A stretch of DNA of 64,000 nt from Daucus carota subsp. sativus (taxonomy: Eukaryota > Streptophyta > Magnoliopsida > Apiales > Apiaceae). Shown here one piece after another: positions 32,958 to 44,229 of this stretch. Under the pieces are notes generated by a model. It did no database searches. It saw nothing but the letters and a program-made list of their open reading frames with translations, and had not been told where the DNA came from. Made by a program: the position numbers and the translations under genes. The stretch lies in the NCBI RefSeq assembly GCF_001625215.2, contig NC_030389.2, positions 37,623,454-37,687,453 of the forward strand, given 5' to 3'. How positions within the stretch are numbered: position 1 is the stretch's first letter; each line of letters begins with the position of its first letter.

Positions 32958-35299
32958 TAACTCTCTCTTCTTTTCGTAGCCGTAGAAAGAGATTTCATCA
33001 ATTTTTATCTATGAAAAGCTATGAACCAGTAAATTACTTTTGATTTGTTTTTATTTCTTCAATAATGTTCCCATCAGAATCTATTCTCAGATGTTAGATC
33101 TATTCAATTTTTAAAATTTTGATCTAGTGAATTGATTTATCGTTTCTTTGAAAACTATTCCTCTCAATCGACTTGGGTTGACCAACATTCTGAATTGGGT
33201 CATGAATGTTATCATCCCTGGAATAGTAAATTTCTGAATTTGTCATTTTGATAATAAGCACCAATTCCTGAATTTATCATTTTTTTTGACTTTGTTTAGG
33301 TGCCTCACATATTCTTTTGTGTCTGATTCTTCTTTCTTTCCTCATTTTTGTTTCTCTCCCTCTTTATTTTCTTTTTTTTTTCCCGCTTATTTTTGTCTTT
33401 CATTTTGGATTTCTTTTCAATCATTAAAATTTATTGACTAAATTTTCGGGGGCCATATCTGCATGATCTTTGGTTAGTAGGTAGACTTTTTTGAATGAAA
33501 GTTCTTTTTTTTTTTAATTCCGTGGATTTTACTTTTCTTTCGAGTGTTTTTTTTTCAGAAACTCAAATTTTTTATCTAATTTTTTATGGGACATTTCGAT
33601 ATGTTGGTTTTTAGTGATCCATAGTTTATCTTAGATCTAGTCTGGTTGAACCTCGAATCTATACATCCAATTGTGTTTGAGTGTATATATGAATGTATAT
33701 CAAATTAGTCGTGTTTATCCTTACAAAATTCATGTAAAAGTCTTATTAGCATGCTTTTAAATTTTGGAGTCCTTGATCCATATCCTTCAAGCAACCTGCC
33801 ACCTTGTGTGAACCTCGAAGCTCGGACCTCAAACAGACAAACACTAGCGAACCTGGACGGCTGGACATATGCGAAGCTCATCTGTATTCGAACCTCAAAC
33901 ATATAGACCTCATAGAGCTTTTCCTACAGAATCATCAATCATCCTTGAAACCTCCCCTACACAGCCTTAAGAGTTAGTTGAAACTCTATAATAGACTCTA
34001 GAACTTGAATCTCATGCTCTTAATAAATGAACATGGAGTTTATTAACAAATTATGGTCCCGTCATACCCGATCAAAATTGAGAAAAGGCCCTATATGTCA
34101 ATGTCCAAAATAACAAAGTTAAGAGAAATTACCCCAAATATCATTTATTAAAATGGATAATCTAACGTTTGGTATTTAATTTTCAGAGTAATATACTACA
34201 TGAACTAGTATTTGGGGTTTCAAAATACTGGATCGTGTACCTAGTGTTAATAAGGATGAATGCCAGACGTTCTAACGTTTTAGATTACAAAATGATAACT
34301 GACATTATTTTCTCTGACACTGATATCTGGGGTCATTTTCTTCATATTGTGTGACAATCAGGACCAATACCCAGCAAAACTGGGGGAGAAAACTTGTATC
34401 ACGATACAAGTGACATCATTTTTACCGTACTACTACGTGGGTAGATTCACTAACATTCTGATCACAGATATAGTTGTGAAAGAGTGCAAATTAGTAATTG
34501 AGAAGTGACAAGTAACAATTTAGTTACAAATTTTAAAGAAGCTAGAAAATTCCCAATGACAAGTCGCTATACAGAGCGTGGACTTAACTAATGTAGAAAG
34601 GTTCCATGCAATGAATCCAGACTGGTACTTCCATCGATCTAGCTAGGTGTATTGAGTTGCAAAAGATCCATGATCGTTATGTGTTTTAATCTGCATAATT
34701 GGTCCGTCGCCATCTTAACTAGTTGTATTTGGTTCTTTCACCATTATCAAAACGTCATCATCTTCTATCATATTCGTCACTCAATTCATGACAACACATA
34801 CACGTATATGTACGCATCACGATCACAAAATAAATTTAAAAGCCACACACAAACCTCCTTTTTGCGCTTGATTTGACAAAACCTTTTTTTTTCCTATATT
34901 TATTTGACAAATATTCATTACCGCTAATTTTCACCTAATTTGACTGTGTTAAGTGTTAACGCTCAAAGTTAAGTGACATTATCATAGCAACAAGGAAACG
35001 TAACTTCATGCAGTAGTAGACAGTTAACTACTCAATTAATCTAGCTGGCTCTATTTTCTGACCCGAGTAGTGTTACATGCACAAAATTGAGTATATAATT
35101 TTACACAAAATGACATGGCAATCTAGGTGAGGAGTTTTAATTGGTGCTATTAATGCATGTGCAGGGGGGCATTTCAATCACAAGTTAACACATACTCATT
35201 CTGTGAATATTTCTGTATCCAATTCTGTGCCTGTAGCATTTTCCTTTCTGACCCTTAACGTCAACATCCACATAAATTCTAATGAGTGATTAAGAAACA
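32958..35299. other. Intergenic DNA with no supported gene
   Basis: Pyrimidine-rich around 33300-33420. A perfect 9-bp-arm hairpin (ACTTGTATC AC GATACAAGT) is at 34392-34411. Short imperfect GAACCTC(A/G)AA repeats lie around 33800-33905. No protein family recognised. Confidence 0.5.
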
Positions 35300-37301
35300 C
35301 AGGGCCGGCCCTAGGGATTTGGGTGCCCTAGGCGAGAATGGAAAATGGTGCCCTGCATTTTTGTATCTTATTTTTTTTTACACATCTGTTAATTAAAAAT
35401 AGTATATAACTTCTATATGAAACAAAAGAATAAGAATGCATCACATTTAAGCCTTGGTTTCTTATATTTTGATCATCACAAATTCGATAAAATCAGTTAT
35501 ATAACTTACTTGAATAAAAATAACAAGCTGAGTTTCTTGTAGTCTTCAATTCTGAAATTTTCAACCTCCTGCAACAGCAACAAGTGATAATGTATTAGTA
35601 AGCTAAAACAATTATGATGTATAATAAGACAATAATGGATTAAAAACTATATAAGTGAGTTTACCTTAGCCATCATTGATTTTGAAACTTTTTTCTTGGC
35701 TTTTGAGATATAAATCTCTCTATAATTTTATCATAATTTAGGGAATCTGCCATCTCACTTTCAATGGACAATAAAGCTAATCCATTAAGTCTATCTTGAG
35801 ACATCGAAGAGCGAAGATAAGATTTGATCAGCTTCAACCTAGAAAAAGTTCTTTCCGCCTCTACGACTGTAACAGGAATAGTCACAACGATCCTATAAGT
35901 AATCCAGGCATTTGGATAATTTATCTGTCTTGAACTAGAGCTTAAATAATTAAGCACATCAATGGATTTTGTTATCTCATCAGATATAACCATTCGTAGT
36001 ACCAGCAATTCATTAAACAATTCTGCACCAACAATATCAGATCGCATATCATGTTTAAGATATTCTTCAAGCTTCATACAACAAGATTTTAACATCTCAT
36101 CATCACTAGACAGGTGCTTCTTTAGGTTAAATATACCTTCTTTAACTAATCGAATATGCTCTTCCATTATTGAATCAAATAGTGCAAGCATCTCAATAAA
36201 TTTACAAAACAACCCATTCTTGCGTTTACCAATTTTCTCTTCATCTCCTCGAAATGCTAAATTATTGCAAGCAAGAGTTTTTACCACAACAATTATCCTA
36301 ACTAGGACTTTTTTCCAGCGCTCTATCTCTTTTTTGATTCGATCTTGTTCAATCTTATCAATTGTTTCATTTTTCTCCATCCTCACCTCTAACTCAATCC
36401 AAGCACTCATATTTACAAGATGATCATTACTACTTTCATGAGATTTTAACTTAGCAGGAAGATTGTGCCAATCATCAATTCCATCTTCTGCAAAATTTGA
36501 CTTGGCTACATTGCGTTTAAGATCAATGTTCTTCCAAGTTCCGGGATCATAATTGATTGTATTATTTGTGTTTTCTTCCTCAACATCTTCCGCATCATTC
36601 TCAACAAGCCCAATTGTAGCATTTTCAATTTGCTCTTCGATTTCAATCTCTGGCTCAAGTTCAACATGGGTCCCCTCATTTTCAGCCTCTTCTCTAACAT
36701 CTGCATCTTCATTAGAAACCCCAACATTAGTATTTTTGGAGTTCTTTTTCCCAAAAAACTTGTGCAGTGAGCCCATTTGCAATTTATCTGCTTCCATCGA
36801 TTTCAATTTCTTTTGCCTTTTCTGATAACCTGATAATTGATGACGCTTCATCTTCTAAGCAGATGAAAGTCTCTTCAGTGATAACTCCTAAGTCCTATCA
36901 AGAGCCAGAGCAACCCAATAGCCGATCCAATAGTTTATTGTATTCACATATGTCTTTTTGATAGTTTACCTCTCTTTTAGTTTTTGATAGAGCGTGCACT
37001 TCTTTTACTATTTTTTCAAATAAATTTTTTCTCAAAAATAAGTCTTTTGGTATTTATTAAATTTAAGTTTGACTTAAAATTTTATAAATAGTTTTGAAAT
37101 ATTTAATTTAATATATTTTTAAATTAATTTGGTGTCTCAAATATATTTATTGATTTGTATTTTGAATTAATTTTTAATCTTAAATAAAAAAACACATCTA
37201 TATAAGGGTATATATATTAAATATATAAAAATTTTGGTGCCCCAAGCGAAAGTGGTGCCCTAGGCGGTCGCCTTGGTCGCCTTACCCAAGGGCCGGCCCT
37301 G
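35300..37301 (-). mobile_element. hAT transposon, internally deleted
   Basis: A 2002-bp element with termini CAGGGCCGGCCCTAGG and GGGCCGGCCCTG and perfect 8-bp duplications AAGAAACA (35292-35299, 37302-37309). Subterminal GGTGCCCTAGGCG-type motifs occur near both ends. It carries one minus-strand open frame for a shortened hAT transposase. Ends and duplications are intact, so it was mobile recently enough to keep them, or is still mobilisable in trans. Confidence 0.93.
35673..36851 (-). CDS. Truncated hAT transposase (TTF/dimerisation type), still open
   Basis: 392 residues on the minus strand. The N-terminus (MKRHQLSGYQKRQKK, then FFGKKNSKN) and an acidic stretch lead to a partial TTF-type region (LPAKLKSHESSNDHL) and a block typical of these transposases (ERWKKVLVRIIVVVKTLACNN). 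The C-terminal hAT dimerisation region is complete (VEAERTFSRLKLIKSYLRSS, RLNGLALLSIE). Family members are usually about 750-800 residues. Missing here are the W..YS and CFxC part of the zinc finger and the large central segment with catalytic-core residues between about EEHIRL and the helical block LKSCCMKLEEYLK. The deletions kept the frame. It cannot be an active transposase but could still dimerise. Confidence 0.85.
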   Translation of the reverse strand: MKRHQLSGYQKRQKKLKSMEADKLQMGSLHKFFGKKNSKNTNVGVSNEDADVREEAENEGTHVELEPEIEIEEQIENATIGLVENDAEDVEEENTNNTINYDPGTWKNIDLKRNVAKSNFAEDGIDDWHNLPAKLKSHESSNDHLVNMSAWIELEVRMEKNETIDKIEQDRIKKEIERWKKVLVRIIVVVKTLACNNLAFRGDEEKIGKRKNGLFCKFIEMLALFDSIMEEHIRLVKEGIFNLKKHLSSDDEMLKSCCMKLEEYLKHDMRSDIVGAELFNELLVLRMVISDEITKSIDVLNYLSSSSRQINYPNAWITYRIVVTIPVTVVEAERTFSRLKLIKSYLRSSMSQDRLNGLALLSIESEMADSLNYDKIIERFISQKPRKKFQNQ

Positions 37302-37309
37302 AAGAAACA

Positions 37310-37645
37310 TGATATAATCGTGCATATGTAATACTCCATATTATACACACATATGGCTAGGGGCTGGTTTATACTGTACATGTACTTAACAATCAAATCA
37401 TATCATATCATAATTCAAGCACATCATTAGGGACCGTGTGCGTGCTTAGTGGCGCAACACGAGGCTTGATTAATCAGATATCAATTTTTCATATGCACAC
37501 TGATAAATAGATAGTGAATCAGGTTTTAACTACATGCAATGAGAAAAGGAGGACAGTTCCGCACACAATTTTATTATATATTCGGTAATGTACGTATATA
37601 TGGAGGGAACCTCATGAGTAGCAGTACATATATAGTTTAACCTTA
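37310..37645. other. Intergenic DNA, nothing recognised
   Basis: AT-rich stretch between two transposons, with no open frame or repeat that can be supported. Confidence 0.5.
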
Positions 37646-37975
37646 GGTTGTGTTCACTTTTAGCGAATGGAATGGAGAGAGAATGGAATGAATTTTATAC
37701 TCAAAAATGGTGTTGATCAAAGAAAATGTATACAATTTTCATTCCTTCAATCATTTCATTCCTACTATTTTAACTAGAATTCTATCTCACATGTTTTGAA
37801 AGGAATGCTCATTCCATCTCTACATCATATTTCTTTACAATCTTTATCACAAAAAAATTGAACTCATTCATATTTAGTCACTATTAGCTTATACTTTCTT
37901 CTTTCTCCATAAAATTTCTATATAATTTTTCATTTCATTCTCCCCTCATTCTATTCCATCTAAGTGAACACAGCC
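37646..37975. mobile_element. PIF/Harbinger Tourist-like MITE
   Basis: 330 bp with ends GGTTGTGTTCACTT and AAGTGAACACAGCC and TTA on both sides (37643-37645, 37976-37978). Internal GGAATGGA and its complement recur (ATTCCATC, CATTCCTTCAATC). Confidence 0.82.
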
Positions 37976-39338
37976 TTAGTTCTTAATTATATAAAAGTTT
38001 AAGACTTTCAATGGTGTGCATTTAAGAGATGAGAAATATTATTGGTGTGCCCGTTTTTTCTTTCTTTCTTGCCAAGTTTCTTTTACCTTGGCGACTTTTT
38101 TTCTAACTTAAAATAGACGTAAAACATGGCCCATCGGCTATACTCGCTACTACTAGTTCATGTAAAAATGCAATCCTGTTTGATTAAAGTTAAAAGAAGT
38201 GTTTTTCCGGCGAAATTATGTAATCATAGCTGATGTACATATCATGGATTATTTACATTTGAAGTAAATTTTATGTTTGCAAGGTCGTAAAGTAAACAGG
38301 ATTAGGTCAGTTTGAATTTATGATCCCACTATCTGTAGTAGTGCAATTAACTATATAATAGCAGTAGATTCACTATCAATATGACTTGGCCAAGTCAATA
38401 AATCAACTAATTATGGTTTGCGAGTCTCTTTGTATAGTTAAATCAGTGAGCTAATTAACAAGAACTGTGGTTTAGTACTTATATCTTCTACCCTGGTAAT
38501 ATATCATAATTCAAACCTGGCACAGTACGCAAGACTTCACTAATCATACCATGCATGATGCATATGAATATATGCTCATTCGCTTGAAAGAGTTTTCTCA
38601 TGAAAAAATGTTATTTCATTACTGGCTCAAGTTTAAAAATCTATCTTCATACATAAAATTGGCTTATCTTTGACAGTTATACAAAAAGTCATAGTCATAA
38701 ACCGAGTTGTACACAATATTAGATTTATATAATTATATTCATATGAAGTAATTATATATATAGTCAATTGCCTTATAATATATTTTTGTATTTACATTTT
38801 AAATAGATGTTCATGGATTAATGCTGTATAAAATAACTTGATGAGTATAATGTGTATCAATCATATATGCGATCGTGTTCGTGGATTAGCGCGTTATGAT
38901 GAGCATAGTGTGTAATATATGTGGCTGTTTGACTAACTTTATTTTTCAAAACTAAAGTGTTTATTTTTGGAAAAAAATCATATAATTTTATTTTTATGTT
39001 AAATTAAATGAGCTTTATTTTTTTGTCAAATAACGAGAACAAAACACTTCCTTTATTTGTATCTAATTTTTTCTTAAAAATATGTACTTTTATAAAAAAA
39101 ATTGGACTTTAAAATTTTAAAATAAAGGTCCTCAACAACAAGACCTATACATTACACCAGATAAATACGTGTACTGAGTAATTGTAGGCTAGCCGATCGA
39201 GCGTGCAGATGAATAATCCGTAAAATTCTAAAGATACCTAACATAGTTAAAATAATGGAAATATATATACATGCATGTTTACATTCGAGATAGGTCAAAA
39301 CAGTGAGGGAATAAAATAGGTAGTATACGTGGTACAAC
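37976..39338. other. Intergenic DNA with no supported gene
   Basis: A diverged two-copy repeat (GTTCATGGATTAATGC at about 38810 and GTTCGTGGATTAGCGC at about 38877, each followed by GATGAG(T/C)ATA(A/G)TGTGTA) is the only structure noticed. Confidence 0.5.
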
Positions 39339-40264
39339 TAGGCCTGTAAACGGATCGGATTTGGATCGGATCTAGCTAAATCCATATCCTAATCCATTTA
39401 AATTTATCGGATTCGGATCGGATCGGATCGAGAGTCGGATATTTTACAAGTCAATCCATATCCGGTCCACTCGGATCATGAATAATCGGATCGGAGCCCC
39501 GATCCACTAAAAATTATGAAATATATTTTTTCACCGTGAACAATGTTTTAACTTCCATAAAAAAAGTGATATTTCTAACTATATTAATTCATAAACTTTA
39601 GTGTAATAGGTAGGTAAAAAAAACTAATAAAGCAGTATTTAATAAAAATGTTGTTGGTTATTCCTATAAAAACTTCAACACGGAATTTATCAAGTAAATA
39701 GAAAAATAATAAATAAGTTGCTTAATACTTTTGGAGGAAACAAATTATGATTTGCTCCTCTATTAATAAAGATTAAAATCGATAAATATGTCTTAAATAC
39801 GGATTTAGGTGATTGAGGAGGTTTTAAGTGGAAGAGTTAGCTCCTGTGTTTATACTCACTCTACATAAAAAAAGAGTGGTTAATAAAGTGATTATTACAT
39901 TAACCAGATAACAAAAGTGAGAGCCATGTCAAGAATTAGGAGCGGCTGATCGATTAGAAGAAAATATGATTTAGGGTTTCGTCTTGTATTTTTAGAAATT
40001 TTTATTTTGTATGTAATATATTATTAATAATATATTATATTATAATACAATATAATATAAAATATATAATATAGTTAAGCATGAATCGGATCGGATCGTT
40101 AACAGATCGGATTTGACCATATCCATATCCATTCTTTATCGGACCGGATTATTATCGGATCGGATTATTAGCAGATCGGATTTTTTTAATAAAGATCCAT
40201 ATCCATTTATTTAAACACGGATCGGATCGGGTCGGATCGGATATCCGATCCATTTACAGGCCTA
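39339..40264. mobile_element. Non-autonomous hAT-type element rich in CGGATCGGAT
   Basis: 926 bp beginning TAGGCCTGTAAACGGATCG and ending CGATCCATTTACAGGCCTA, flanked by perfect 8-bp duplications GGTACAAC (39331-39338, 40265-40272). Roughly 150 bp at each end is packed with GGATCGGAT repeats and their complement (ATCCATATCC spacers between), while the centre is AT-rich. No transposase. The duplication length indicates hAT. Confidence 0.88.
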
Positions 40265-41403
40265 GGTACAACAACGGTCAGCTAGTATAGTCAAACACGC
40301 TTGCTTCATATCTATAGAGAATAATATCTACACTAAATCATTCCTGTATATCTAGGATTAATATTGATTAGTGAAGATACTGAGTGAAAATTACGCGTGT
40401 GTACTGTGTTGTTACGAAGTGTACAAGAAAAAGATTTGAGATTAGTAACTTAATTACAAGACAGCAGATAAAGTGAGATGCATGAACACTGTCAATATAT
40501 CCATCCCAGCTTAAACTCAATTAGATGCTCTTCAATTCAGCTTATCTTTTTGACAAATGACAATTATAAGTCGCTTTCTATATATTTCATGCACGGACTC
40601 GGTTAAGTTTGTATCCGTTCTTGAAACCGAAATTATCGTGTAAGAGAGGGCATAATTAATTAGAATTTGATGGTAATAAGGTTGAGACAAATAAATTCTA
40701 TTAATTTATCAAAATTATTTATTAATCAAGATTAAATATGTACGGCCTCTATTAGGTTAGTATAAAAATAAATAATTTATTTAAATATTAATTTATTAAA
40801 TAATCAAGGTTTTACGGTAATATAATCAATGTACATTTTAAACTCTGTGACAAATTGACAATCTATAGGTACTCAAATAAATATATTCTTCCTTTAAATA
40901 TATATAATTTTCTTTCATTAGTATTAAAAATTAGCGGGGGCTGTAATTTCATAGATATTAAACGTCTTAGTGGCAGTGACGGATTGGTTATACTGTTCCC
41001 ATCATCTTTCTGGAGTTTTGGTCTTGCAAGAAACAAGTTTTGATTGGATTTACACGTGTCAACGATAAAAAGCTAACCACTTGGCGATGGCTTTTGTTTC
41101 TGGTGCAGTCTCCTTCTGGGGAGTAGGAGTGTTTCTAGAACTATGTTTTGAACTTCAACACTTGTATATTCTAATCCACTCTAACAAGTAATGTATGTTC
41201 ACACACCTTAGGAGTCGGAGTCTCGGACAATGATATGTGAGTAAGGATTATTGTAAGACCATTATGTTCACTACTTAATGTTTTTTGTTTGTTGCTGTAG
41301 ACTATTTAATGTAAATATAAAACATTCTTTACAGCAACTGATATTGATGGGGAGCTTGGCTGTTTATGTCACTGAAATCTGGAGTAGATAATATATATAT
41401 ATA
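40265..41403. other. Intergenic DNA with no supported gene
   Basis: A 62-codon open frame at 40855-41043 has no recognisable features. A TA run at the right end borders the next element. Confidence 0.5.
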
Positions 41404-41573
41404 GGGTTGCACTCCACACAGAACATTTTAAAAAAAGAACAACACAGAATAACACAGAACACTTTAGAATCAAGAATAAAATTCAGAATGGAATCAAGAA
41501 TAAATTTTTGATGAGATTCTACATTTGATTTTAAAGTGTTCTGTGTTGTTAGAGTGTTCTTTTTTGAGCAATG

Positions 41574-41608
<35 letters not shown>

Positions 41609-42019
41609 GAACACTCTTAAAAGAAGAACAACACAGAACACTTTAGAATCAAATATAGAATCTTATCTAAAACTTAATTTTCTTTTCAAATTTTAAGTTT
41701 ATTAACTTTTTATTATGAATAATAATAGAATCCGTCATGTTTAACAATAAATTTGGGTTAAAAATACCACGATTCTATGTAAAATTATTCGTGCAAAAAA
41801 TTATATATATGATTCTATTTTGGATTCTGTTCTGGATTCTATAATATTTCATAGTAATAATGTGGATGAATTTGGATTTTAGATTTCATATATTAAGTTT
41901 AAATGGTGTTTAACTATATAATTAAAACCTTAACAAATCATTCTTTGTGAAAAATAAAATGTTATGATAGTGTTCTGTGTTGTTCTTTTTTTAAAGTGTT
42001 CTGTGTGGAGTGCAACCCC
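41404..42019. mobile_element. Pair of TA-microsatellite-flanked elements, inverted
   Basis: GGGTTGCACTCCACACAGAA follows a TA run at 41404 and its complement ends at 42019 before another TA run. Inside, a first unit appears to end at GAGCAATGC (about 41573), then CT and TA runs, then a second unit in the opposite orientation from about 41609. Motifs ACACAGAACACTTTAGAATC occur in both units. A third relative is at 63359-63793. No coding capacity. Confidence 0.7.
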
Positions 42020-42780
42020 ACATATATATATATAGGGTCTTACTCCAGTACAAACTCCTTACTGTACAAACGTACAAACCAGTGATTATGACAATAATAT
42101 TTAGTGATTAGCAGATTTTAATTTAACAAATACATACATACATCCATCACCACCGCCACCACAATCACCTCCAATCACCACCACCACGCACGACCACCCC
42201 ACCCACCACGACTGCCCAGCGCCTCTCTCTCTCTCTCTACCATCCACCACCAACCACCACTGTCCAACACCTCTCTCTCTCTCTTACCCACCACCAACAA
42301 CCACCACCACCACCACTACCAGTGGCTCTCTCTCTGTGGTTGTTCGCTCACCGATTAGTGCTATACACACACAAACACACACATTCACCACTTCTTTTCT
42401 CATCTCCCTCAATCGTGTCTCTCTCCTGAGATGATGTGATGGGCAGAAATTGTTGCTTATTAAGTAGGTCTTAAACTCCAAACATCTTGTCATTATTATC
42501 ATCCACAAGTTTTAAGCATATGTTTCTGGTCAGGAGTTTAATTTCTGGTGGAAAATGTTGGACTCCACTGTCACCTTTTCAGTCCTAAGACATAACTTTG
42601 GATAGTGAAGTTGAGCACTGGTCTTCTACATATACTTGATCCATAGATTTTCTTTATGTTGTTAAAAGTAGTGCAAACTTCTTGCGGTAGATTTTCTACT
42701 TTAAATAGGAAGCTTGTAATTATTATAGTGGTAGAAATAGTATATAGACTATAAAGGGAGTTGATTATGTCAACGAAAGT

Positions 42781-43188
42781 TTGGTCCAATTAAGCTCACT
42801 GCTCAGTTTTATAAAAGTACATGAAATTTTACAATGCAAGCATAAGAATGCTCTTAATCTCAATCTAGACTACAACTTCTTGAATGGTGCAATTTCAAAC
42901 TCTTTTGGTCTTATGACAGCTCTAACTTATCTAGTTCTCTCTGTAAATCAGCTTACTGGCATGCTTCCAAAATCCTTCTCTAACTTATCCAGCTTTAAAG
43001 TCATAAATTTCAGTTCCAACAATCTTACTAGAAATCTTAAAGATCTTTTGACAACACATTTTCCTCTTTTGAAGGAATTTTTGATATCTGAAAACAAATT
43101 CACCGGTCCACTGCCTGATATTACACTAGTTTCACCCTCAAAAACTGAACCTACAATCAAAATATATCTATTTTGCAGTCTCAGTTAA
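42781..43188 (+). pseudogene. LRR receptor-like protein fragment
   Basis: An open stretch without an ATG at its start, encoding about four plant extracellular leucine-rich repeats: LNLDYNFLNGAISNSFG, LVLSVNQLTGMLPKSFSNLS, VINFSSNNLT and FLISENKFTGPLPDIT. The signal peptide, N-cap, transmembrane and kinase parts are absent. It lies near the left end of the TA-flanked element and is most simply a captured or relic fragment. The spacing matches the LxxLxLSxNxLxGxxP repeat. Confidence 0.7.
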
Positions 43189-43719
43189 CTAATACAAGAC
43201 TATAAAATGCTACCGTGTAAGTGACAGGATAAATAAAAATGAAATAAATTCAGGAATACTAGCACTCCATAAAGATATACAAGCATACAATGTCGTCATA
43301 CAGCTAAATTATAACATTTCCGCTTCCCATTAATAATGCCATAATTATTCAATGTAATTACACCCAAAATAGCTTCAGTCTCTGACATTTTAACTTCATA
43401 ATTATTATTCTTCAATGGTTGCTATATATTTATTTTAAAAACAGTTTATAGCGGCAAAATGATCTAAATTATGCTATTAAGATCACATTATTGTTTATGT
43501 CAGACTGCTAGACTTTAATTTTTGAGAATATATATATGAAGATATGATAAATAATTGGGTTGACAGACTAGTGATTGTTGTTGCTGAAATTAAAGATTAT
43601 TCACACAAATATTTGTGATTGTTGTTACTTATATTAGTAATGTTGTTTATATATATATGGTGATTTTACCATATTAGTTCAGTTTTTAAGCATAACGCTT
43701 TGTATTATATTGTATTCAG

Positions 43720-43950
43720 GTGTCAGTTGGTAAAGACCATGATGTTTGTGCTTGCAAGAAGTTTGTGATGTGTGGCATAGTTTGCCGATATAGTTTATGT
43801 GGCACGAAGCATATTGAAGTAACTAGATTTCCTAGAAGTCTTCTTCTAAATCGCTGGTCAAAATTTACGGATTGTGGAATCTCGTCTAATATGATATCTG
43901 CTGATTACTTTAAGATAAAAAAGATTTCTTTGAAATTGATGAACATTTGA
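43720..43950 (+). pseudogene. FAR1/MULE-type SWIM zinc-finger exon fragment
   Basis: Preceded by a splice-acceptor-like TTCAG, it encodes DVCACKKFVMCGIVCRYSLC and FPRSLLLNRWSKF, the SWIM finger and following block of FAR1-related proteins and their Mutator-like transposase ancestors. The usual CRH is CRY here, so a zinc-binding histidine appears lost. The DDE core is missing. It may be the last trace of the element's own transposase or a captured FAR1-like exon. Confidence 0.65.
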
Positions 43951-44229
43951 TTTGACTTTTGTCAAGTTCTTAAAAAGGATGGAGTGCAGATGGAAGTCCT
44001 TGAGTTTGTGCATAAGATAGTCAAGTAAAGCTGTTATTTTCAACATATATAGGTTTATAAATAAAAATCCCAATTTTATAAATATTAAACAAAATATATA
44101 AATACACCAATTTTATAGTTGTAACAGTTAGGTACTTATAAATCATCATTTCACTAACATTTGAAAAACTTAGGTACCAACAATCACAGATTTTACAAAG
44201 AATCAATCAGTATTCACAATTTTATACAT

